A DNA stretch of 13,745 bases from the NCBI GenBank assembly GCA_902771745.1, contig CACXYG010000017.1:1-13745 (forward strand), in the 5' to 3' direction. Of the stretch, positions 1 to 7,445 are shown piece after piece. The notes beneath the pieces were generated by a model. It was given only the letters and a program-made list of their open reading frames with translations. It was not told the DNA's origin and searched no databases. Numbering within the stretch: the first letter of the stretch is position 1; the number at the start of each line of letters is the position of its first letter. Origin of the DNA: an uncultured Erysipelotrichaceae bacterium (GTDB taxonomy: Bacteria; Bacillota_I; Bacilli_A; RFN20; CAG-288). A program made the translations under genes and the position numbers.

Positions 1-661
1 CACCACCGAATTACAGGTCTTATACGATGATGTCGCCCATAATCAAAGTTACTTCTTCAAAGATGTTAAAGCTTCTCTGACACAAGCCTTAGGTAACTGT
101 GGTGTAGATATTCTTACGAATAACCCTGTCGATATGTTAAAAGGTTTGATTGATTCCATCATTCCAATCTTGTCTACCAAAGTATCTTTGCTTTTGACCT
201 TTGCTAACAAAAACAATGTTCAGACCATCGCCAAGGGTCACTTCCCAGAATTATGCTTTGCTCATCTTCAGGCCAGAGATCCAAACTATACTCTCTTCCC
301 TGTCCAGTACGATATGAGTGGTAAATACTTCTTGTTCAACAGCATGCAAGCCAATCAGAACGTCAAGATCACCAACAGCAAGAATCAAGTCGTCGCCCTA
401 TTTGAAAATGGTCAACCAGTGGAGACCGATTCTTCTCTTCCTTATGGTGTCAACCTACATAACCGTAATTTTGCTAAGGAATATCTGTTAGAAGCTTATC
501 TTCCTTATGATGATACCTACACATTAGAAATCAGCAATACGGATGCCTATGGGGTTTATGAATATGATCCAGGTATCGTCTACTATAATCCAATCCAAGA
601 GACGGTTGTGGAAACCAAAGACAATACCAGAATCATCACCTTTAGTGGATCGAAGAAATAA
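1..661 (+). CDS. Unrecognised protein, C-terminal part (5' truncated)
   Basis: The reading frame is open from base 2 of the window, so the start lies outside; about 219 residues are visible. An internal ATG at 134 is in the same frame but has no ribosome site and is not a likely start. The visible part begins with a mixed region (LTQALGNCGVDIL), then a stretch rich in Tyr, Asn and Asp that looks like beta-sandwich (PVQYDMSGKYFLFNS, VKITNSKNQVVALFENGQPV, YTLEISNTDAYGVYEYDPG). The end is short and hydrophilic (TFSGSKK). No catalytic motif is visible and I do not recognise the family. The C-terminal region is compatible with an extracellular or lipase-associated beta domain, but that is a guess. 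It ends at a good terminator and converges with malQ. Confidence 0.75.
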   Translation, partial: TTELQVLYDDVAHNQSYFFKDVKASLTQALGNCGVDILTNNPVDMLKGLIDSIIPILSTKVSLLLTFANKNNVQTIAKGHFPELCFAHLQARDPNYTLFPVQYDMSGKYFLFNSMQANQNVKITNSKNQVVALFENGQPVETDSSLPYGVNLHNRNFAKEYLLEAYLPYDDTYTLEISNTDAYGVYEYDPGIVYYNPIQETVVETKDNTRIITFSGSKK

Positions 662-665
662 AATC

Positions 666-690
666 AGCCGCTTGTAAAAAGCGGCTTTTA
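666..690 (+). terminator. Rho-independent terminator after the first gene
   Basis: The stem AGCCGC (666-671) pairs with GCGGCT (681-686) and is followed by TTTTA on the + strand, five bases after the stop codon. The same stem read on the - strand is followed by an AT-rich tail, so it may also act as a backstop for malQ transcripts. Confidence 0.8.
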
Positions 691-718
691 AAATGGTTAG
701 CCATGTTTCAGGCTAACC
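691..718 (-). terminator. Rho-independent terminator after malQ
   Basis: The stem GGTTAGCC (695-702) pairs with GGCTAACC (711-718) around an 8-base loop. On the - strand it is followed by ATTTT. It starts six bases after the malQ stop codon. Together with the hairpin at 666-686 it forms a back-to-back pair between convergent genes. Confidence 0.8.
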
Positions 719-724
719 AATAAT

Positions 725-2224
725 TTATCTTTGATACTGCTTGATGCTTTCTTTTAAGAAGTTTCTGACATCATCAGAGAAATCTTTCTCTAGATAACGG
801 AAGGACCAGTTCTTATCAGAAAGCAAGGATGGCGTATTGAGTCTTGCTTCTTCACCAAAAGGAACAACATCACTCATTGGAACGATGGTCAACTTGCAAG
901 GAGAAGCATAACTGAGTTTGACGACCGTACGAACCAGATTCTTAAAGGAATCATCTTGATACTCCACATGGAACTGTTCGCACTCTTTTTTGACATCCTT
1001 CTTAAAGGTTTCCAACCCTTTTTCATCTAAGTTAGAAAGATAACTCAGCAATGGTTCGTTATCATGTGTGCCAGTATAGCAGACGAAGTTTTCTTTGGAC
1101 ATCGATGGCTTATGATCGTTATCTTCTCTACCATCAAAGGCAAATTCCAGAACCTTCATACCTGGATAACCGGATTTTTTTAAGAGCTCTTTGACTGGTT
1201 CATCGATGAAGCCTAAGTCTTCAGCGATGATCGGCAAATGCTGTTTGCCTTCAAATAAGTCGATGCCAGGACCGGTGATCCATTCACCTTTTCTGGCGTT
1301 TTGAGAACCATATGGAATGGTGTAGTAAGCAGCAATACCACGGAAGTGATCAATTCTTAAGATATCAAATAATTCTAAATTACCAGCGATTCTCTTGTTC
1401 CACCACTGATAACCAGTCTTCTTCATATATTCCCAGTTATAAATTGGATTACCCCAGAGCTGACCATCTTCGTTGAAGTAATCTGGTGGACAACCAGCGA
1501 CGATGGTTGGGTTATGTTTTTCATCAAAGCGGAAGAGTTCTGGATATTTGTAGGCTTCCACAGAATCACGAGCCAAATATAAAGGCATATCACCCATCAA
1601 AAGAATACCTTTTCCATTGGCATAGGCTTTTAAGGCTTTGTATTCTAAAAGGAATTCAAACTGGGTCCAGCAATAGAAAAGATATAACTCGTGATGATCA
1701 GCAATCACTTTTCTTTCCAATTCCGCAGAATAGATTCTCTCTTCTTCTTTCCATTCATACCATGGGGCAAAACCATGTAAGGATTTCATGGTCATGAAGA
1801 AAGCAAAGTCATGATACTTTCCTTCTTTGACGAAGTCTAAAAACTTCTTATCAGACTTATCAAATCTAGCAAAAGCCTTCTTTAAGACATCAGTTCTATT
1901 CTGGAAAAGAAGACCATAATTGATTCTTCTTTCATTAGAACCAAAGTCGACATGTTCCACTTCTTCTTTCTTCAAGAGACCTTTTTGAATCAACGTATCC
2001 AAATCGATAAAATAGTAGTTTAAACCATTGTTGGATGGAGACTGATATGGAGAGTCACCATAGCTGGTGACATTCAAAGGCAGCATCTGCCAGATTTCAG
2101 CACCCACATCAGCAAGGAAATCAACAAAATGGAATGCATGTTTTCCTAAAGTGCCAATGCCATAGTTTCCTGGAAGGCAGGAGATTGGGAATAAGATGCC
2201 ATTTTCACGAGTTTTTCTGGTCAT
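725..2224 (-). CDS. malQ: 4-alpha-glucanotransferase (amylomaltase, GH77)
   Basis: MalQ transfers alpha-1,4-glucan segments between maltodextrins and releases glucose; it acts in the cytoplasm in maltose or glycogen breakdown. The 499 residues match the usual bacterial size. GH77 features are clear. The N-terminal GILFPISCLPGNYGIGTLG and WQMLPLNVT region is followed by DSPYQSPS near residues 57-64. RIDHFRG (290-296) carries the nucleophile Asp292. AEDLG (334-338) carries the acid/base Glu335. GTHDN (385-389) carries the third acidic residue, Asp388. The ATG at 2224 is preceded by GAAAGGA nine bases upstream. It is a single-gene unit with its own promoter, a cre site and a terminator. No maltose transporter or phosphorylase is adjacent. 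The identification is secure. Confidence 0.97.
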   Translation of the reverse strand: MTRKTRENGILFPISCLPGNYGIGTLGKHAFHFVDFLADVGAEIWQMLPLNVTSYGDSPYQSPSNNGLNYYFIDLDTLIQKGLLKKEEVEHVDFGSNERRINYGLLFQNRTDVLKKAFARFDKSDKKFLDFVKEGKYHDFAFFMTMKSLHGFAPWYEWKEEERIYSAELERKVIADHHELYLFYCWTQFEFLLEYKALKAYANGKGILLMGDMPLYLARDSVEAYKYPELFRFDEKHNPTIVAGCPPDYFNEDGQLWGNPIYNWEYMKKTGYQWWNKRIAGNLELFDILRIDHFRGIAAYYTIPYGSQNARKGEWITGPGIDLFEGKQHLPIIAEDLGFIDEPVKELLKKSGYPGMKVLEFAFDGREDNDHKPSMSKENFVCYTGTHDNEPLLSYLSNLDEKGLETFKKDVKKECEQFHVEYQDDSFKNLVRTVVKLSYASPCKLTIVPMSDVVPFGEEARLNTPSLLSDKNWSFRYLEKDFSDDVRNFLKESIKQYQR

Positions 2225-2255
2225 TTGATACAGTCCTTTCTAACGTCATGCACTT

Positions 2256-2283
2256 ATTCTATATGGTATGCAAGCGTTTTCAA
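2256..2283 (-). promoter_or_regulatory. malQ promoter
   Basis: On the - strand there is TTGAAA (2278-2283, five of six to the -35 consensus), a 16-base spacer, and TAGAAT (2256-2261, five of six to the -10). Transcription would start near 2249, giving a leader of about 25 bases that contains the GAAAGGA ribosome site. The -35 and most of the spacer lie within the cre site. Confidence 0.65.
2269..2282 (-). promoter_or_regulatory. cre site (CcpA operator) over the malQ promoter
   Basis: The - strand reads TGAAAACGCTTGCA, which fits every position of the Firmicute cre consensus TGWAARCGYTWNCW. It covers most of the -35 and the start of the spacer of the malQ promoter, the classical place for CcpA-HPr(Ser-P) repression when a preferred sugar is present. 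The match is seen directly; the regulation is inferred from CcpA in other Firmicutes. Confidence 0.8.
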
Positions 2284-2359
2284 AGACAAATAGAAATTAT
2301 CCTAAGTATATTTTTTGCCTTTTACACCTTTTGTCAAAATTTAGGCTAAATTCCACCAC

Positions 2360-2394
2360 ATTTTAAAAATCACGCCCTTTAAGACGTGACTTTT
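2360..2394 (-). terminator. Terminator after the GT8/acyltransferase operon
   Basis: The core stem TCACG (2370-2374) pairs with CGTGA (2385-2389). On the - strand it can be extended by a G-U pair and four A-U pairs, and the 3' arm runs into TTTTT. It lies just after the stop of the last operon gene and before the malQ promoter. Confidence 0.7.
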
Positions 2395-2397
2395 GAA

Positions 2398-3240
2398 TCA
2401 TTGTTTATCACAAAGGTATTCCAGTTTCTCGTTATAGAAGGTCTCATAGATGGCTTTCCAGGCTTCATAATTCTTTTTGGCCATCATCTCCTTGTTCTCA
2501 CGAGAAGATAATTCTGGATCTTCAAAGATGGGTTTTAAGACAAATATGGTATACATCTGAATAGGGAAACCATCTGGTCCGATTACATCCGAGTCTTCCA
2601 TACAGATAAAGATTGGAACTACCGGAACATGGGCGTGAACTGCCATAGTATAGGCACCTGATTTTAACGGTTTTGGTTTACGATAATTCCACCACATCGA
2701 CTGTTCAGGATAGATGAGAACATAATTGCCGTTTGTAAGATGATAAGAGGCGGCACGAAGAAATTCCTGTAACGTCTGAAAGTCAGAAGACAATGGAAGG
2801 GTGTTACAGTTTCTCATCAAACTTCCATAAAAGCCTGGATAAGAAGTGTAATTACCTTCCTTGATGACACGGAAGAGTTTTCTCTTCTTGCTCTGGATGG
2901 ATTTTTCATAAACTACCTGGGTGGCAAAAGAATCCATGGCAGAAAAATGATTGCATGTCAAAACCGCACCGCTATCTAAGTTGTCGAGGTTTTCTACACC
3001 GACAACATTCTTTACGATGAACTGCTTGTTCTTGATCATCTTATGAAGAAACTTTCTGGCGAGACCAAAAGTGATTTTTGCTTTGATTCTGGTGGAGAGT
3101 TTCTTCTGTTTGTAATCGACGGTTCCCGGTTTGATGACTTTGGCTGGTGAATCATTTTCAGGGTCGACATCAAATTGACCTGTTTCTTCTAATTCTTTGA
3201 TCTTGGCCAAGACTCTTAATCGTTCTTTATCTTGTTCCAT
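2398..3240 (-). CDS. PlsC-like lysophospholipid/glycerolipid acyltransferase, last gene of the operon
   Basis: This 280-residue protein has the acyltransferase signature. NHFSAMD (97-103) gives the HX4D catalytic pair His98 and Asp103. YPEQSMWW (177-184) stands at the acceptor-binding block. VPVVPIF (205-211) is the block near the end of the domain. Family members move an acyl chain from acyl-ACP, acyl-phosphate or acyl-CoA to a hydroxyl of a glycerolipid at the inner membrane face. The N-terminal 50 residues are charged and probably helical. ATG 3240 has AAGGAG just upstream and overlaps the end of the preceding GT8 gene by 14 bases, so the two are probably translationally coupled. The neighbourhood suggests a glycolipid substrate rather than 1-acylglycerol-3-phosphate, but this cannot be told from sequence alone. 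Confidence 0.85.
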   Translation of the reverse strand: MEQDKERLRVLAKIKELEETGQFDVDPENDSPAKVIKPGTVDYKQKKLSTRIKAKITFGLARKFLHKMIKNKQFIVKNVVGVENLDNLDSGAVLTCNHFSAMDSFATQVVYEKSIQSKKRKLFRVIKEGNYTSYPGFYGSLMRNCNTLPLSSDFQTLQEFLRAASYHLTNGNYVLIYPEQSMWWNYRKPKPLKSGAYTMAVHAHVPVVPIFICMEDSDVIGPDGFPIQMYTIFVLKPIFEDPELSSRENKEMMAKKNYEAWKAIYETFYNEKLEYLCDKQ

Positions 3241-4066
3241 GGAGTGCTCCTTCGTAGAGATGTTTATAGATGGAATAGTTCACATAGATATCATCAAACT
3301 GATGATATCTGAACTTCTTATGAACTTTCTCAATATGATATTGTTTGATGTTTTCTGTATGAGGATAAGGTAGCCAGAACAAACGTTTGGAGAAATGTCT
3401 GACGACGGTGTGTTTATGGAGAAATTTCTGATCGTTAAAGCGTTGCGGTAGCATCTTCTTTTTTGTTGTGGAGTGATAGATAGCATCTTGATCAGCAAAG
3501 GTCAGTTTCTTAGTCTGAATCAGTTTTCGAGCTTTCATAAACAAGCCTGTCTCTTTACATTTCTTCATGTTGAAGAGTAAGACACCCGCGTTGATATAGT
3601 TTGGATTCAGAAGGTATTTACCATAATGATCTCTCGCAGCCGCATATTCATAATCAGAGATATCCTGATTATAAAGAAGATGAATATCGCGGTTGAACAT
3701 GATGTCCGTATCTAAATAGAGAAGTTTATCTGGTATTCCTTCTACTTCATCGGCAAATAAACGAATCAAGGTATAAGGGGAACAATAGGCTCCTTCGTTT
3801 GGACAGCCCTTAAATTCCTTCTCATAAAAAGAGGTGACATCCACCTTGATAACTTCACTTTCTGGATTGTACTCTTTGACCATCTTATTTAAAAAGGAAA
3901 TGAGGTCATCAGATACAGGGGTATAATCCTCTTTGATTCTGGTGACATCCATAGTGAATAGATAAACTCGATAACTATCCTTACTGGATCTCTTTAAGAT
4001 AGATAGAAGAGAGGTGACAATACCATCAAAGACTTTGCTATTACCACAATAAAGTAGATTAATCAT
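3227..4066 (-). CDS. GT8-family glycosyltransferase
   Basis: GT8 enzymes are retaining transferases that use UDP-glucose or UDP-galactose with a metal. Numbering from the start chosen here (279 residues), the features are LLYLDTDIMF with the DxD metal motif at about 119-121, NAGVLLFN at 159-166, a DQD motif at about 192-194, and a conserved-looking HFSK near 224. I chose ATG 4066 because AGGAG stands at the right distance and homology begins with the first residues (MINLLYCGNS). An ATG at 4084 would add six residues and is less likely. The start overlaps the upstream acyltransferase stop by 8 bases, and the stop lies inside the next gene. There is no signal peptide, so it is a cytoplasmic or membrane-face enzyme. 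The acceptor is unknown, probably a lipid or a glycolipid intermediate. Confidence 0.88.
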   Translation of the reverse strand: MINLLYCGNSKVFDGIVTSLLSILKRSSKDSYRVYLFTMDVTRIKEDYTPVSDDLISFLNKMVKEYNPESEVIKVDVTSFYEKEFKGCPNEGAYCSPYTLIRLFADEVEGIPDKLLYLDTDIMFNRDIHLLYNQDISDYEYAAARDHYGKYLLNPNYINAGVLLFNMKKCKETGLFMKARKLIQTKKLTFADQDAIYHSTTKKKMLPQRFNDQKFLHKHTVVRHFSKRLFWLPYPHTENIKQYHIEKVHKKFRYHQFDDIYVNYSIYKHLYEGALHGTR

Positions 4067-4844
4067 GGTCTTCTCTCCTGACATAATGAATCAGTTCTTT
4101 ATCAGAAGTCAAAGCACGACTTGTCATCGCTTGATAGACTTTCTGACGTAAGTCTTCTCGTGCCTGAATATCATCAAGACCTTCTTGCGGATAAAAAGGA
4201 CCATCAATATAGGTGATAATCTTCACTTTCTTAGCATTCTTTCTTTGATGATAGGTGTTTGTAAAGCAATAGGTTGGCGTATCATACTTGACCGGATAAT
4301 GGAAAGAGGTCGCCAAAAATGGTCTGATCTTGGTATAGTAGGGCCATAAGTGTGCTTCTGGATAAATCACAATCGCCTTATTCTTTTTGACTAAGGTATC
4401 CGTGGCTTTCATGAAGTTTCTTGTTGCTCCCAAATCAGAGGGAAGTGGTAGACCGCCAAGATAAGGCGTAAACTTACCTAACAGAGGAATTGCGACATTG
4501 TTTGGATGAACAATGGTATAAACAGATCTTGGAGACATGATAAATGTAGGAATTAAAGCATCACCGATGATCTGTGTATGATTGCCATATAAGAAGAGAG
4601 GTCTCTTCTTCATATCTTTTAATTTTTCTTTGCCGACAATTTTATGATGAAACTTGAGTTTCAGATAACACCAAGCTAATGGTTTACTGATGACATAATA
4701 GGCTAATACATGAAGCAATCGACCAAAGAAACCAGTCCTCAGATATTTATAATCCTTAGTGATCTTTGGCGTCTTGATCGACATGGTAGAAAACTCATCA
4801 TTCAACTCGTCGGTATAATATATCGTCGAGGAAAGCTTAGACAT
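4059..4844 (-). CDS. PlsC-like acyltransferase with an HX5D variant motif
   Basis: This is a 261-residue protein. LYGNHTQIIGDAL places His89 and Asp95 five residues apart rather than the usual four. YPEAHLWPYY (161-170) matches the acceptor block of its operon partner (YPEQSMWW) and is followed by a similar 'Pro-Phe, then basic/aromatic, then Thr-Pro' pattern. The two acyltransferases therefore look like distant paralogues of one subfamily. A hydrophobic stretch near 40-60 may associate with the membrane. The start is two bases after the stop of the upstream GT8 gene, with GGAG within the end of that gene. The gene family is clear; activity and substrate are inferred. Confidence 0.82.
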   Translation of the reverse strand: MSKLSSTIYYTDELNDEFSTMSIKTPKITKDYKYLRTGFFGRLLHVLAYYVISKPLAWCYLKLKFHHKIVGKEKLKDMKKRPLFLYGNHTQIIGDALIPTFIMSPRSVYTIVHPNNVAIPLLGKFTPYLGGLPLPSDLGATRNFMKATDTLVKKNKAIVIYPEAHLWPYYTKIRPFLATSFHYPVKYDTPTYCFTNTYHQRKNAKKVKIITYIDGPFYPQEGLDDIQAREDLRQKVYQAMTSRALTSDKELIHYVRREDHD

Positions 4845-4846
4845 AA

Positions 4847-5839
4847 CTAGACTCCAGCAGCAATCATGCCCGCCTCATCCACAACTTCTTCACTATCTTC
4901 TTTTTCTTCGTTACGTCTCTGAATCAGATTGAGATAGTTATCTGGATTATTGGCTTCTTGTAAACAGGCTTCAAAGACAGTCAGAGCAACTCTCTTCTCT
5001 TTGGCCAATTCTTCAAAGGTGAACGAAGCATAGACACTCTTGATATCCATATAGAAAGGAGAGCGGAAAGCAACATCCCAGAAATACTGGGAATATAAAG
5101 CCTGAATGTCATGCCATGGCTTAGGAGCAAAGGCATAATGGATCAAGCATCTCTTCTTTTCTGCAATCTTCCAATCCTTGATGCATTCCATATTCCAAGA
5201 ACGAGAGATATACTTCACATCATCTTTGCAGATGATATTGAGATAGTCCTGATCCTGAGCGACATGGAAGGTATAGAAATGAACCAAGTCGATAAACTGA
5301 TGCATGACTTTGACTTCACGCCACTTCTTAGAATTGATGACTAAGACACCGGCATTGAAATAACGTTTGTTGTTAATACCTAAGCAACGCTTGGAATATA
5401 AAGCTGGTTCTTCAAGACGCATGACAGCCTCAGGAACAGCACCGACAAGATGATGATGAAGATTGATATCATAAAGCTTACCGACATCTTGTAAGATAGC
5501 AGTATCAGAATCGATATATAAAGCCTTGTTATAAAGCGGGAACTTATCGGCAATCAATAAACGATAGTAGGTGGATGGTGAATAATAATCTCTCACTGGT
5601 AAATGAGAAACCAATTCTTCAATATCCTTGCTGACATCATTGATACAGATAGAGACGTTTCTTCTTTCCATAGAAATAATCTTGTCGATAGTCTCCTTGG
5701 TCAAGTCAGTATGTAAAACGTGAATACGATAATTTCTCTTTGGATCGGTATGTTCAATCAAAGAAAGCATGGCAACGGACGCAAATTTAGCAAAGCGTTC
5801 ATCAAAACCGAAGAAAATAGGTACTAAAGGTTTGTTCAT
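4847..5839 (-). CDS. GT8-family glycosyltransferase, first gene of the operon
   Basis: This 330-residue protein has a full GT8 domain. VPIFFGFDERF is at the N-terminus. YSPSTYYRLLIADKF (86-100) is followed by ALYIDSDTA with the DxD motif at 110-112. NAGVLVIN is at 162-169, AQDQDYLN at about 194-201, and HYAFAPKPWH at 234-243 provides the late metal/phosphate-binding His residues. This is the LgtC/WaaJ-like layout of bacterial GT8 enzymes. The last 25 residues are acidic and look disordered. ATG 5839 has an excellent GGAGGTGAT ribosome site. The other three operon genes follow with gaps of two bases or overlaps. The likely role is adding a hexose to a lipid or sugar acceptor in an envelope glycolipid pathway. 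Confidence 0.9.
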   Translation of the reverse strand: MNKPLVPIFFGFDERFAKFASVAMLSLIEHTDPKRNYRIHVLHTDLTKETIDKIISMERRNVSICINDVSKDIEELVSHLPVRDYYSPSTYYRLLIADKFPLYNKALYIDSDTAILQDVGKLYDINLHHHLVGAVPEAVMRLEEPALYSKRCLGINNKRYFNAGVLVINSKKWREVKVMHQFIDLVHFYTFHVAQDQDYLNIICKDDVKYISRSWNMECIKDWKIAEKKRCLIHYAFAPKPWHDIQALYSQYFWDVAFRSPFYMDIKSVYASFTFEELAKEKRVALTVFEACLQEANNPDNYLNLIQRRNEEKEDSEEVVDEAGMIAAGV

Positions 5840-5868
5840 TATAAATCACCTCCAAAATATCTAGCTTT

Positions 5869-5895
5869 ATTGTATTAAAGTAGCTAAATAAAGTA
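5869..5895 (-). promoter_or_regulatory. Probable promoter of the GT8/acyltransferase operon
   Basis: TACAAT on the - strand (5869-5874) makes a good -10 about 30 bases upstream of the start codon. The corresponding -35 region (TTACTT, 5890-5895, spacer 15) is poor, so the promoter may need an activator. CTTTATT/AATAAAG and TAGC/GCTA dyads lie around it. Confidence 0.45.
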
Positions 5896-5980
5896 ACCCT
5901 ATCCCTTCAGGACCGCGTTAGAGAGGCTATTCTCGAGAAAAGAGAGAGGTAAAATCAACTCTCTTAAAAAGAGAATTAGG
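5896..5980. other. Intergenic stretch with several GAGAG/CTCTC dyads
   Basis: This lies between the divergent GT8 operon and the XRE gene. It holds a perfect 10-base palindrome TTCTCGAGAA (5930-5939). AAGAGAG (5940-5946) can pair with CTCTCTT (5959-5965), and TCTCTT (5960-5965) can pair with AAGAGA (5969-5974), so two hairpins compete. Neither has a terminator tail. It could be an operator region for the neighbouring XRE protein or a structured upstream leader; nothing in the sequence decides this. Confidence 0.35.
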
Positions 5981-5981
5981 C

Positions 5982-6009
5982 TTTACAAAGGTGCTTTTTC
6001 AGATATAAT
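5982..6009 (+). promoter_or_regulatory. Promoter of the XRE gene
   Basis: TTTACA (5982-5987), a 16-base spacer and a consensus TATAAT (6004-6009). The start codon is only nine bases after the -10 hexamer, so transcription should begin within about three bases of the ATG, giving a leaderless or nearly leaderless mRNA. Confidence 0.75.
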
Positions 6010-6018
6010 ATTGTCAAT

Positions 6019-6672
6019 ATGAACGAAAATGTCCCATTAAAAAAGATTGTTGCCAGCAATTTGACCGAACTGAGAAAAGAGAAGGGTTTGACCCAAATCC
6101 AACTCGCTCAGCTTTTCAATTATTCCGATAAAGCCGTCTCAAAATGGGAAAGAGGTGACACCCTTCCTGACCTTGAGACCTTAAAAGCCCTAGCGGATTA
6201 TTATGGAGTCACGCTAGATTATCTTGTCCATGACGGAGATAAGAAAGAAAAGGCCCAATATCTGCTTGCCGAAGAAAAAGCGCCTGTCAACACCAAAGCA
6301 ATCGCCATCATCTCTTGTATGATTGCTCCATTATTATGTGTTGCCTTATATATCGCCTTATGGTTATCGTTAGGCTATAACTATTGGCTCGCTTTTATCT
6401 GGTGGATACCAATTGACTTCCTTCTTCTTTTCATCTTTGCTTGGTTATGGTGGGATAAAACCCAAAGAACCATCTATGGCATCTTGCTTAGTTGGTCTGC
6501 AGTTGTTTGTACCTACTTAGAACTGGGTATGGATTTACCAAATGGTATGGGATGGCAAGTTTGGGAAATCATCCTGATTGGTATTCCTTTAACCATTGCC
6601 TTGCTCTTATGGATGAAAGTAAGAGTCAAACCACAAGAACCTGAAATTAATGAAAACGAGGTTTCCGAATAA
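6019..6672 (+). CDS. XRE-family regulator with four C-terminal membrane helices
   Basis: This is a 217-residue protein. Residues about 9-70 form a Cro/CI-type helix-turn-helix (LTQIQLAQLFNYSDKAVSKWERGDTLPDLETLKALADYYG), typical of XRE proteins. After a charged linker (73-90) there are four hydrophobic segments at about 94-116, 122-145, 150-168 and 180-200, ending in a short charged tail. This makes it a membrane-anchored DNA-binding protein of a kind common in Firmicutes; the signal sensed is unknown. There is no ribosome site before ATG 6019, which sits directly downstream of a consensus promoter. It is transcribed divergently from the GT8/acyltransferase operon, so it may regulate that operon or itself. 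The stop codon lies in the loop of the following terminator. Confidence 0.9.
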   Translation: MNENVPLKKIVASNLTELRKEKGLTQIQLAQLFNYSDKAVSKWERGDTLPDLETLKALADYYGVTLDYLVHDGDKKEKAQYLLAEEKAPVNTKAIAIISCMIAPLLCVALYIALWLSLGYNYWLAFIWWIPIDFLLLFIFAWLWWDKTQRTIYGILLSWSAVVCTYLELGMDLPNGMGWQVWEIILIGIPLTIALLLWMKVRVKPQEPEINENEVSE

Positions 6673-6690
6673 GGAAACCTCGTTATTTTT
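6655..6690. terminator. Bidirectional terminator between the XRE gene and ribU
   Basis: A perfect 12-bp stem (6655-6666 with 6673-6684, AACGAGGTTTCC and complement) with a six-base loop is followed by ATTTTT on the + strand. On the - strand it is followed by TTTCATTAATTT. It overlaps the end of the XRE gene and the stop of ribU is inside the T-tract, so it can serve both convergent genes. Confidence 0.9.
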
Positions 6691-7420
6691 ATTCGCTTGT
6701 CTTTTCTTCTTCCGTTTTTTCTTTGGTAAAGACATTACCTAAGAAATATTTCTTCATGGTGGTAGAACGCTGCATAAAGACAAAGATCAGACGATTGAAC
6801 ACCAGTTCATAAACAAAGCAGCATAAGCCTGCTTTTAAAAGATTAAATGGGCCATAAATCAAAGTGATCAAGCCAAAGTATGAACCAATACCACTCATGA
6901 CATTCTGTCCGTGGAAATAACTGATGACATTTTCGATGGCACCTTCATCAAAACAGGTTGAGAAGTGAGCTTCAGGACCAAAGACCGTCAGATAAGATGG
7001 GGTGATAAATAAAGCATTCAAACCGGTTAGGACCACCGTTACAAATAAGGTGATGGTAATATAACCAAAGATACGATACTTCAAGCCTTTATTGAACCAC
7101 TGGAAGACTTTAGCACAGACAAACAAGGCTAAGACAAACATCAAGGAAGTGAATAAGGCAGTGATGTTACCGATACCCAAGCCTTGGGTTGGACCATGAA
7201 CCGTCATATCCAGCGCCGTCTTCACTAAGGCGACAGAGACACCACCGACAAGACCATACATCGCATAGGCGATCAAGACAGTGATTTCTGATAATTCAAT
7301 CATCAACCACGGTGCCGGCGGATACGGAATACGAGCAAACGCCATCAAAACGAAACCTAATGCTGATAACAAAGCGATTGTTACCAGACGCGACACGACT
7401 TCTCCACTACTTCTTCTCAT
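6689..7420 (-). CDS. ribU: Riboflavin ECF transporter substrate-binding subunit RibU
   Basis: RibU is the membrane S-component that binds riboflavin and works with the shared EcfT-EcfA-EcfA' module, which is not in this window. The 243-residue protein has about six hydrophobic segments. An AxxxA motif in the first helix (Ala16, Ala20) is of the kind used to dock on EcfT. IELSEITVLIAY (41-52) is the RibU-type second segment, and FNLLK (192-196) gives an NxxK pair like that contacting riboflavin in characterised RibU proteins. The C-terminal 20 residues are charged. ATG 7420 has GGAAAGG ten bases upstream. The upstream FMN riboswitch gives independent support for a flavin-related function. It is longer than many RibU proteins (about 190-200) because of an insertion near residues 145-170. 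Confidence 0.9.
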   Translation of the reverse strand: MRRSSGEVVSRLVTIALLSALGFVLMAFARIPYPPAPWLMIELSEITVLIAYAMYGLVGGVSVALVKTALDMTVHGPTQGLGIGNITALFTSLMFVLALFVCAKVFQWFNKGLKYRIFGYITITLFVTVVLTGLNALFITPSYLTVFGPEAHFSTCFDEGAIENVISYFHGQNVMSGIGSYFGLITLIYGPFNLLKAGLCCFVYELVFNRLIFVFMQRSTTMKKYFLGNVFTKEKTEEEKTSE

Positions 7421-7445
7421 TCTTTTGAGTCCTTTCCCCTCGGGA

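Noticed and set aside
1486..1797. 103-residue frame antisense to malQ
   Set aside because: It is a shadow of malQ, with no ribosome site or protein-like pattern.
2332..2355. Second malQ promoter with a perfect TTGACA
   Set aside because: The nearest -10-like hexamer (TATACT) is 21 bases away, and the promoter at 2256-2283 is better.
5896..5925. Possible T-box because of a GGACCGCG string
   Set aside because: The full T-box consensus (AGGGTGG before ACCGCG), specifier stem and terminator are missing, and the adjacent genes are not amino-acid related.
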